A stretch of DNA of 64,000 nucleotides from Arthrobacter crusticola (GTDB lineage Bacteria > Actinomycetota > Actinomycetes > Actinomycetales > Micrococcaceae), in the NCBI RefSeq assembly GCF_004357995.1, contig NZ_SMTK01000004.1, positions 1 through 64,000 on the forward strand, given 5' to 3'. The notes beneath the pieces were generated by a model, which had not been told where the DNA came from, ran no database searches, and was given only the letters and a program-made list of their open reading frames with translations. The translations under genes and the position numbers were made by a program. This document shows positions 47,836 to 54,535 of the stretch, one piece after another (the first letter of the stretch is position 1; the number at the start of each line of letters is the position of its first letter).

Positions 47836-48216
47836 TCAACCCGGCAGGTCGACCAGGTAGCTCCTCATCTCCGTGACCTTGGCAGTCTTCACTGTTGAGG
47901 CGAACCTCAGCACGTGGCAGAAGGCCTGCCTCCTGCCGTTCCGGAAGGCCAAGACGCCGTCCGCGCTGCCCTCCCTGCCGTGGGTGAGGATCGACGCCAG
48001 CTCGATGGCGGCCACGTCGCCCTGGCCGGACAGCCTGCCGGTCAGCTGGCTGATTCCTTCGATCATCCCAGCGCCGGCCAGGTCCCAGCGTACCTCCTCG
48101 TCGAGGAGCTCACGAAGGCGGGGCCCGTCAACCTCGGCGAGGGCGAGCACGAGGTCCCGGATGACCAGCTGACGGGGTGCATTGCCGCAGCCGGCCGGTT
48201 CGGTCAGGGCAATCAC
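47836..48216 (-). CDS. NTF2/SnoaL-like protein
   Basis: A 126-residue protein with the NTF2-like pattern VIRDLVLALAEVDGPRLRELLDEEVRWDLAG, a middle IELASILTHGREGSADGVLAF, and the C-terminal MRSYLVDLPG. GTG 48216 has GGAAG upstream. The pattern of histidine and cysteine in AFCHVLRFAST is unlike the two other NTF2-like proteins of the window, so these are not recent copies. No function assigned. It lies convergent to the MOSC fusion gene. Confidence 0.72.
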   Translation of the reverse strand: MIALTEPAGCGNAPRQLVIRDLVLALAEVDGPRLRELLDEEVRWDLAGAGMIEGISQLTGRLSGQGDVAAIELASILTHGREGSADGVLAFRNGRRQAFCHVLRFASTVKTAKVTEMRSYLVDLPG

Positions 48217-48278
48217 AGGCTTCCATTCCCTCGTCTTCGTGGCGGTCGGTTCGAGGCTACACCTCCGGTGGTCGGTCG

Positions 48279-49334
48279 TCAGAGCAGGGTCGCGCCGGCC
48301 GCGGAGATGCCGGCGAGGACGGTGGTGAGACGGCCCAGGGTGTCCGGGTGCAGGGGAGTCCTGGCGGCATCAACGTTCTCCAGGATGTGCGCCGGCGTGC
48401 GGCTTCCGGGGATGGGCACGACCGCCGGGTCCTGGGCCAGGAGCCAGGCCAGGGCCAGCTGACCGGGGGTCAGACCGAGTTCGTGGGCGGTTGAGCGGAT
48501 GGGCGCGAAGCGGTCGTTGTTCACCGCCAGGTTCTCGTCCGAGAAACGGGGAGCGTTGCGGCGGAAGTCCCCGTCGTCGATCCGGGTGACGCTGCCGGTC
48601 AGGAATCCCCCTCCGAGCGGGGACCAGGCGACAAATCCCACGCCGAGCTCGCGCCCGGCCCGGAGCAGCTCGGGGTCGATGGGACGCCACATCGACCATT
48701 CGGTCTGCACGGCGGCGATGGGGTGGACTGCATGGGCGGCCCGGAGGTGCTCCGCCGTGGCGTTCGAGAGTCCAATAGACCTCACCAGCCCGGCGTCGAC
48801 GAGGTCGGCGACCGCCCCGACGGTCTCCTCGATCGGAATCCGGGGGTCCGGAAAGTGGGGGTAGTAGAGGTCGATGTAGTCGGTTCCGAGTTCACGCAGG
48901 CTCTGTTCGGCGTAGGCACGGACATACCGGGGATCGGCATTGACTGCCAGCTCACCAAAGGTGAACCCCACCGAAAAGCGGTGCGGTTCGGCTCCGGGAA
49001 GCATCCGGAAGCCGAACTTGGTGGCGACAACGACGTCCTCCCGCCGGCCGGCGATGGCCCTGCCCACCAACCGCTCGTTGTGCCCGTCCTGACCGTAGCC
49101 GTCGCTGGTGTCGATGAGGGTCGACCCTGCGTCGATGGCCGCCCGGAGGGCACGCACGCCCCGCGGTTCGTCGACCTCGCCGTACATCCCGGGGCTGAGG
49201 ACCATCGCGCCGAATCCGATGGCCGGCACCCGGAGCGGTCCGAGCGCGCGGGCCGGCAGCGCGGAGGCACCCTGCGAAGGGGTAGGGACCGTGGAATCGA
49301 CGGGGACGGCTGCGGTGGTTGCGTCGTGGTTCAT
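48279..49334 (-). CDS. Aldo/keto reductase
   Basis: A 351-residue AKR barrel enzyme. The catalytic tetrad is recognisable: Asp in LIDTSDGYG with Tyr, Lys in VVATKFGF, and the position of the usual His in YIDLYYPHFPDP (proline follows, so the barrel position is slightly shifted). The NADPH-binding C-terminus has PIPGSRTPAHILENVDA. An N-terminal extension of about 30 residues (MNHDATTAAVPVDS) precedes the barrel. AGGAAA lies before the ATG. Divergent from the LysR gene at 49444, with a perfect palindrome between them, so it is probably LysR-controlled. Confidence 0.92.
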   Translation of the reverse strand: MNHDATTAAVPVDSTVPTPSQGASALPARALGPLRVPAIGFGAMVLSPGMYGEVDEPRGVRALRAAIDAGSTLIDTSDGYGQDGHNERLVGRAIAGRREDVVVATKFGFRMLPGAEPHRFSVGFTFGELAVNADPRYVRAYAEQSLRELGTDYIDLYYPHFPDPRIPIEETVGAVADLVDAGLVRSIGLSNATAEHLRAAHAVHPIAAVQTEWSMWRPIDPELLRAGRELGVGFVAWSPLGGGFLTGSVTRIDDGDFRRNAPRFSDENLAVNNDRFAPIRSTAHELGLTPGQLALAWLLAQDPAVVPIPGSRTPAHILENVDAARTPLHPDTLGRLTTVLAGISAAGATLL

Positions 49335-49416
49335 GATGTTTCCTGCTCCTGATGACCGGGTGAATGACCGACTCCAGAGTGCATCCGTGGGGGGTTCGGC
49401 CACCAAGACCAGCAGG

Positions 49417-49433
49417 TATGCCGATGCGGCATA
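49417..49433. promoter_or_regulatory. LysR-type operator (perfect palindrome with T-N11-A)
   Basis: TATGCCG-ATG-CGGCATA is a perfect 7-3-7 inverted repeat containing the LysR signature T-N11-A (49419 to 49431). It ends 10 bp before the LysR start and 83 bp from the divergent aldo/keto reductase start. Its position suits repression of the regulator gene itself and activation of the reductase. Confidence 0.82.
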
Positions 49434-49443
49434 TCCTTCCCGT

Positions 49444-50322
49444 ATGGACGTTCACCTGCGCGACCTCCGGGCATTGATCGCCGTCGCCGAGGAGGAGAGC
49501 ATCACGCGGGCCGCCGAGCGGTTGTTCATCGCCCAGCCGGCCCTGTCCAAGCAGCTTCGCTCACTCGAGCGGCAGCTGGGCTTCCCCGTCCTCGCCCGGC
49601 ATCCCCGCGGGGTGGTGCTGACCGCCGCCGGGCAGACCCTGGTCGCCGGCGCGAGGGACATTGTGGCCCGCTGGGATGAGGCACTTGCAGACTTCCGGAC
49701 CGCGGCGACGACCGGCCGGATTGTCATCGGCATGCAGACCGCCGTCGGCCGCGGACTGCAGAGGAGCGCGCTGGCGCGGTTCCGGGAACTGAGCCCGGGC
49801 GTAATTCCCACGCTGAGGCTCGTGAGTTGGAGCGACCCAAGCGCCGGGCTCGACGACGGAACCAGCGACGTCGCCTTCCTGTGGCTGCCCGCGCCCTCCG
49901 ACGATCTTGACGTCCTTCCCATCGTTCGGGAACGGCGGTGTGTTGCACTGCCGGCCGACCACCCACTGGCGCGGCAGGAACGGGTCGCCTTCGCCGACCT
50001 CCTCGACGAACCAATCATTGCACTGCCCCCCGAGGCCGGAGCCCTGCGGGATTTCTGGATCGCCGCGCCGGAGCGGAACGGCAGGCCTGCGGTCATCGGC
50101 GCGACCGCCGAGACCCCCGACGCCGTGTTCGAGGCGGTCGCCTCCGGGCTCGGGGTGGTGCTGCTGTCCGAGGGCAACGCGCATCTCTACAGCCGTTCCG
50201 AGGTCAGCATCCGTCCGGTCGACGGCCTCCCGCCGGCCGTGTTGGCGCTGGCCTGGCGGCGGGCCGACCGGCGTCCCCTCGTTGCGGCCTTTGTGCGGGC
50301 CGTCGACGAACAATTGGAATAG
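49444..50322 (+). CDS. LysR-family transcriptional regulator
   Basis: A 292-residue LysR protein. It has the N-terminal winged helix DLRALIAVAEEESITRAAERLFIAQPALSKQLRSLERQLG and a C-terminal effector domain beginning GRIVIGMQTAVGRGLQ, with VASGLGVVLLSEGNA near the end. ATG 49444 is used; an apparent longer frame would run through the operator and promoter. The palindrome just upstream implies autoregulation, and the divergent aldo/keto reductase is the probable target. Effector unknown. Confidence 0.92.
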   Translation: MDVHLRDLRALIAVAEEESITRAAERLFIAQPALSKQLRSLERQLGFPVLARHPRGVVLTAAGQTLVAGARDIVARWDEALADFRTAATTGRIVIGMQTAVGRGLQRSALARFRELSPGVIPTLRLVSWSDPSAGLDDGTSDVAFLWLPAPSDDLDVLPIVRERRCVALPADHPLARQERVAFADLLDEPIIALPPEAGALRDFWIAAPERNGRPAVIGATAETPDAVFEAVASGLGVVLLSEGNAHLYSRSEVSIRPVDGLPPAVLALAWRRADRRPLVAAFVRAVDEQLE

Positions 50323-50338
50323 CTCCGGCGGGAAGCCG

Positions 50339-50890
50339 TCAGGCGCCTGCGGCGTCCCGCCCAACCTGGTCGATCCAGGCGTCGAGGTCTGCTGGACGGC
50401 GGAACGCGATCACGGGAGGCAGGCCGGGGTCGGCCCTCATCCTTTCGAGCGCCTCCCGCTTCCGGGGGAACGCCGTGAAGTGCCAGAGAATGATGGAATC
50501 CCGGGTGAACACCCGGCGGAAGGACTCGGTGTTGCCGTTGCACACCTGTTCCCGGGTGACGCATCTGCGGATTGTCCGCCGGACCAAGCGACCCAGGGAG
50601 AGCCACCTCGGGTAGTCGAGCGCGACCACGAGGTCCGCCCGGGCGAGCATAATGTCCCGCCAGTCCGAATAGGCGCTGTCGATGACCCAGCGCTCCTGCG
50701 CGGCAATACCGGCGGCGATCCGGCGCTGCTCCTCGGGTGGCCGGTTCTGCCAGCCCGGAAGCCACCCCAGATCGTCGTCCGCCGAATATTCGGGGAGTCG
50801 GGCGGCCGCGGCATAGGCGCGGGCGGCCGAGGACTTCCCGCTGCCCGTGACCCCGTGGAAGACGACGCGCTGAGCAGGGGCACCGGGCAT
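50339..50890 (-). CDS. P-loop NTPase, adenylate-kinase/FlaR-like
   Basis: A 183-residue nucleotide-binding protein. Walker A is HGVTGSGKSSAARAYA (about 12-27), then YSADDDLGWLPGWQNRP, ERWVIDSAYSDWRDIMLARADLVVALDYPR (Walker-B-like) and an arginine-rich lid (RLVRRTIRRCV). It ends with ADLDAWI. This is the pattern of topology-modulation/FlaR-like kinase-fold proteins, whose substrate is unknown. ATG 50890; the longer frame upstream lies in the divergent promoter region with the acetyltransferase. Convergent with the LysR gene. Confidence 0.85.
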   Translation of the reverse strand: MPGAPAQRVVFHGVTGSGKSSAARAYAAAARLPEYSADDDLGWLPGWQNRPPEEQRRIAAGIAAQERWVIDSAYSDWRDIMLARADLVVALDYPRWLSLGRLVRRTIRRCVTREQVCNGNTESFRRVFTRDSIILWHFTAFPRKREALERMRADPGLPPVIAFRRPADLDAWIDQVGRDAAGA

Positions 50891-51029
50891 GGGGTCCAAT
50901 GTAGCGTGCGGTGTCGCCGCCGGACAGGCGCCGCGGCGGCGGAGGTCCGCCCGCACCGGCTGCCGTGCTTCAGGGCGGATCGCCGCCGAACCAGTTCCGA
51001 TCCTCCGCCGTCGATGCAATGATCGGCTT

Positions 51030-51548
51030 ATGGCCTTCCCCGTCCCGCTGCCCAGCGAGCTACGTGACAAGAGCGTTTCCCTTCGGGCCCTGACCGATGA
51101 CGATTGGCGGCTCGAATACGAGCTGAGCCGGGTGCCCGACGTGCCCGCGTGGACGTATTACCCGGCCGACATGGACGAGGACTACGCCCGGCGCCGGATC
51201 GCCCGGACGAAGGAGCGTCACCAGGAGCGGCTCGCAGGCCGGTATGCGGTCCTCCTGGACGGTCTGCCCGTGGGAACCGCGGGGATGGCCGAGGTTGAGG
51301 ACGCCGAACCCGAGCTCTTCTATGTCCTCTCCCCCGCCGGCCGTGGCCACGGCGCGGCCACCGGATCGGTGCGCCTTCTAACGGAATGGCTGTCCTCGCA
51401 GGGCTTCTCCGCCGTGGCGCTGGAGACTCTGGCGGGCAACACCGCCAGCGAACGCGTCGCCGAACGTGCCGGCTTTCGGAACACGGGATCTCATCCCGGT
51501 ACGCACCGCGGCCAGGCGGTGCAGTTGAACCGCTGGCTGCGCACCTAG
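51030..51548 (+). CDS. GNAT-family N-acetyltransferase
   Basis: A 172-residue acetyltransferase of the RimJ/RimL-like group. SVSLRALTDDDWRLEYELSRVPDV forms the N-terminal part. The acetyl-CoA pyrophosphate loop is in LSPAGRGHGAATGSVRLLTEW, and the C-terminus has ALETLAGNTASERVAERAGFRNTG, the standard motif B. Substrate could be a protein N-terminus, an amino acid or an antibiotic. ATG 51030 lacks a strong ribosome-binding site. It is followed after 66 bp by a kinase/regulator pair on the same strand. Confidence 0.88.
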   Translation: MAFPVPLPSELRDKSVSLRALTDDDWRLEYELSRVPDVPAWTYYPADMDEDYARRRIARTKERHQERLAGRYAVLLDGLPVGTAGMAEVEDAEPELFYVLSPAGRGHGAATGSVRLLTEWLSSQGFSAVALETLAGNTASERVAERAGFRNTGSHPGTHRGQAVQLNRWLRT

Positions 51549-51614
51549 CGAAGCGTACGATGTCCACCCTGGGTCGGATGCAGCAGGGCCCCGCCGGGCC
51601 TAGAGTTGAACCTC

Positions 51615-52835
51615 ATGGACCTCCACCTCCGGCTCGCGCGCTGGGTGCGCGCGCATCCCGGCACGGTCGACGCCTGCCTCGCACTGGGACTGCTCGTGCT
51701 CCTGATCCTGCCGTTCGCCGCCGGCAGGGTGGCCGGACATCCCCTGCTCATCCCGGTGACTTTCGCCCTGGTGGTGCCGCTGGCCTGGCGCCGGTCTCGA
51801 CTGCTGCTCTCGGCCGGCATCATCGCCGGGGTCTCGGTGCTGCAGATCCTGGCCGGAATCGACCCGACCCCGGCCCAGATCGTCATCCTTGTCACCGTCT
51901 ACACGCTGGCCGCCTATGCCCCGCGGTGGGCCAGCCTCGGCGGGCTGGGGCTCGCTCTGCTTGGTGCCGCCGCCGGCATGGTGCGGTACGGGGCGATCCT
52001 CGGTGTCGGCGGGGGTGGATCGCTGACCCTCTTCGGTGTCGGCGGAGGCGGGTCGCTGTTCCTGATCTCGCTGATTCTCATCGAGTCGCTCGTACTCCTG
52101 GCCTGGACGATGGGGGACCTTGCCCGGTCGCGGCGTCGGGCCTATCAGGCCCTGGAAGACCGCACCCGGCGCCTTGAGGTCGAGCGCCAGCAGGAACGCG
52201 ACCTTGCCGCCGCCGACGAGCGCAGCCATATCGCCCGGGAGATGCACGACATCGTCGCGCACTCCCTCTCGGTGATCATCACCCAGGCCGACGGCGCACG
52301 GTATGCCAGCGCCCAGCAACCGGAACTTGCCGCGCAGACCTTGGGCACCATCGCGGACACCGGACGCGGCTCCCTGCGCGAAATGCGGCGCCTGCTCGGT
52401 GTCCTCCGCGGCGACGAAAGCGCCTCCACGCGCCCGCTGCCCACCCTCGACGACATCGACTCCCTCGTCAGGTCGGTGCGGCGGGCGGACATCCGCGTGT
52501 CCTGCCGCCGCATCGACACGCCACGCCGACCGCTTCCCCTCGGCGCCGAACTCACCGCCTACCGCGTGGTCCAGGAAGCGCTGACCAACGTGCTCAAGCA
52601 TGCCGGGCCACAGGCCGCCGCCGAAGTCACCCTCGCCTACGGTCCCCGCGGGCTCAGCATCACCGTCGACGACGACGGCCGGGGTGCCGCGGCCGACCCC
52701 GCCACCGCCGGAGCCCGGCTGGGCATCACCGGAATGACCGAGCGCGTACGCCTCTATGACGGCACCGTGTCTGCCGCGCCGCGCCCCGGCGGAGGTTTCC
52801 GCGTTGAGGTTTTTCTCCCCTACACCGAGGCATAG
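51615..52835 (+). CDS. Sensor histidine kinase (HisKA_3 type)
   Basis: A 406-residue membrane kinase with several hydrophobic segments in the first 165 residues. The phosphoacceptor is in REMHDIVAHSLSVIITQ, the N box in QEALTNVLKHAG and the G1 box in VDDDGRGAAA, with LGITGMTERV. The octamer GVGGGGSL occurs twice within the membrane region (residues 130-137 and 141-148, 11 residues apart), an odd glycine-rich insertion between spans. ATG 51615; a TTG at 51606 is also possible. Pairs with the regulator at 52884 and the ABC genes beyond. Confidence 0.9.
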   Translation: MDLHLRLARWVRAHPGTVDACLALGLLVLLILPFAAGRVAGHPLLIPVTFALVVPLAWRRSRLLLSAGIIAGVSVLQILAGIDPTPAQIVILVTVYTLAAYAPRWASLGGLGLALLGAAAGMVRYGAILGVGGGGSLTLFGVGGGGSLFLISLILIESLVLLAWTMGDLARSRRRAYQALEDRTRRLEVERQQERDLAAADERSHIAREMHDIVAHSLSVIITQADGARYASAQQPELAAQTLGTIADTGRGSLREMRRLLGVLRGDESASTRPLPTLDDIDSLVRSVRRADIRVSCRRIDTPRRPLPLGAELTAYRVVQEALTNVLKHAGPQAAAEVTLAYGPRGLSITVDDDGRGAAADPATAGARLGITGMTERVRLYDGTVSAAPRPGGGFRVEVFLPYTEA

Positions 52836-52883
52836 GCCCGTGCGCAGCGCAGGCGAACTCCCCCACACAGGAGCAGAACGCTA

Positions 52884-53618
52884 ATGGACAGCACCGCAGG
52901 AGATGACCCCTCGGGACAGGCGGCCGCCATCCGGGTCGCGATCGTCGATGACCAGCACCTGGTGCGCAGCGGATTCGCCATGCTGATCAACTCACAGCCC
53001 GACCTCGAGGTGGTCGGCGAAGCTGCCAACGGGCAGGAGGCGGTCCGGACGCTCGCCGTTACCCGCGCCGACGTCGTCCTGATGGACGTGCGCATGCCCG
53101 GCATGGACGGCATCGAGGCCACCCGCCGAATCCTTGCCGAGTCCGGCACCGCCGGGGCCGGCGGGGGCAGCGGCACCGGGCCCCGCGTCGTCGTGCTGAC
53201 GACATTCGACCTCGATGAGTATGCGCTTTCGGCAATACATGCAGGCGCGTCCGGCTTCCTACTTAAGGACGCGCCTCCCGAGGAGCTCCTGGAGGCGATC
53301 CGCACCGTACACCGGGGTGATGCCGTCATCGCCCCATCGACGACGCGCCGCCTGCTCGACCACGTGGCACCGCTGCTGCGCCGGCCCTCCCCCGCCAAGG
53401 AGGCGCATGCCGCTGCCGTGGCCCGCCTGACTCCGCGGGAGCGGGAGGTCTTCGAGCTGATTGCGCAGGGTCTCTCAAATCCTGAGATCGCCCTGCGGCT
53501 ATTCCTATCGGAGGCCACGGTCAAGACGCACGTGGGCCGCATCCTCGCCAAGCTCGAGGCGCGGGACCGCGTGCAGGCCGTCGTGATGGCCTACGAGATG
53601 GGTATCGTCCACCCCTGA
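52884..53618 (+). CDS. NarL/LuxR-family response regulator
   Basis: A 244-residue regulator: acidic pocket in VAIVDDQHLVRSGF, phosphoacceptor Asp in VVLMDVRMPGMDG, Lys in FLLKDAPPEELLEAI, and the C-terminal helix-turn-helix [31 protein letters not shown] in two stretches with VKTHVGRIL. A glycine-rich loop (AGAGGGSGTG) is inserted in the receiver between the MDG and VVVLTTFD strands. AGGAG precedes the ATG. Presumably controls the MacB/FtsX-type ABC genes that follow. Confidence 0.92.
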   Translation: MDSTAGDDPSGQAAAIRVAIVDDQHLVRSGFAMLINSQPDLEVVGEAANGQEAVRTLAVTRADVVLMDVRMPGMDGIEATRRILAESGTAGAGGGSGTGPRVVVLTTFDLDEYALSAIHAGASGFLLKDAPPEELLEAIRTVHRGDAVIAPSTTRRLLDHVAPLLRRPSPAKEAHAAAVARLTPREREVFELIAQGLSNPEIALRLFLSEATVKTHVGRILAKLEARDRVQAVVMAYEMGIVHP

Positions 53619-53754
53619 CCCGGGCCGCTTCCGCCGGGGCCTCCTGCGGCGGCGGGAGCAGCGGTCGTCGCATCATCCCCTGGTATGAGGTCCGGTCCGA
53701 AAGCTCCACCTGAGCGCTGATTCGGCCCGTGCCCGCGGCGCCTAACGTGGGATT

Positions 53755-54534
53755 ATGACCATCGCAATGAATTCACCCGTGCCCCCTGCGGGTTCAACGT
53801 CCCCCGCCCCGACCGGCGCCGTCGCCGCCCGCGGCGTATTCAAAAGCTACGGGAGCGGCGAAACCGCCGTCCACGCCCTCCGGGACGTCTCGCTCGACTT
53901 CGAACGGGAGCGCTTCACCGCGATCATGGGACCGTCCGGGTCGGGCAAGTCCACCCTGATGCACTGCCTGGCCGGCCTTGACAGCATCGACGCTGGACGG
54001 CTGTGGATCGGCGGGACCGAGATCACCGGCCTTCCCGACGCCGCCCTGACCCGCCTGCGCCGTGAGCGGGTGGGATTCGTGTTCCAGGCCTTCAACCTGG
54101 TGCCGACCTTGACCGCCGAGCAGAACATCACCCTGCCCGTCGCCCTCGCCGGCGGTTCCGTGGACCAGGAATGGCTGAAGCAGGTCTCCTCGACACTCGG
54201 CTTGACCGACCGGCTCGCCCACCGGCCCCACGAACTCTCCGGCGGCCAGCAGCAGCGCGTCGCCGTCGCCCGGGCATTGCTGACCCGCCCCGACGTCATC
54301 TTCGGTGACGAACCCACCGGCAACCTCGACACGGCCACCGGCGCCGAGGTGCTGTCCCTGCTGCGCCGGAGCTCCCGGGAGATGGGCCAGAGCATCATCA
54401 TGGTGACCCACGACCCGATCGCGGCCTCCTACGCCGACCGGGTGGTCCTCATGAAGGATGGGTCCCTCGTCGGTGAACTCGAGCAGTCGACTCCCGAGGC
54501 GATCCTCGGCGCCCTCGCGAAGCTGGGGGCCTGA
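53755..54534 (+). CDS. MacB/LolD-type ABC transporter ATP-binding protein
   Basis: A 259-residue ATPase with a 25-residue Pro/Ala/Thr-rich lead, then ARGVFKSYGSGETAVHALRDVSL, Walker [11 protein letters not shown]-loop FVFQAFNLVPTLTAEQNI, signature [15 protein letters not shown], Walker B VIFGDEPTGNLDTATG and H-loop MVTHDPIAASYADR. This family works as mechanotransmitters with FtsX-type permeases. The stop is 1 bp before the GTG of the permease gene, so the two are coupled. Confidence 0.93.
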   Translation: MTIAMNSPVPPAGSTSPAPTGAVAARGVFKSYGSGETAVHALRDVSLDFERERFTAIMGPSGSGKSTLMHCLAGLDSIDAGRLWIGGTEITGLPDAALTRLRRERVGFVFQAFNLVPTLTAEQNITLPVALAGGSVDQEWLKQVSSTLGLTDRLAHRPHELSGGQQQRVAVARALLTRPDVIFGDEPTGNLDTATGAEVLSLLRRSSREMGQSIIMVTHDPIAASYADRVVLMKDGSLVGELEQSTPEAILGALAKLGA

Positions 54535-54535
54535 C

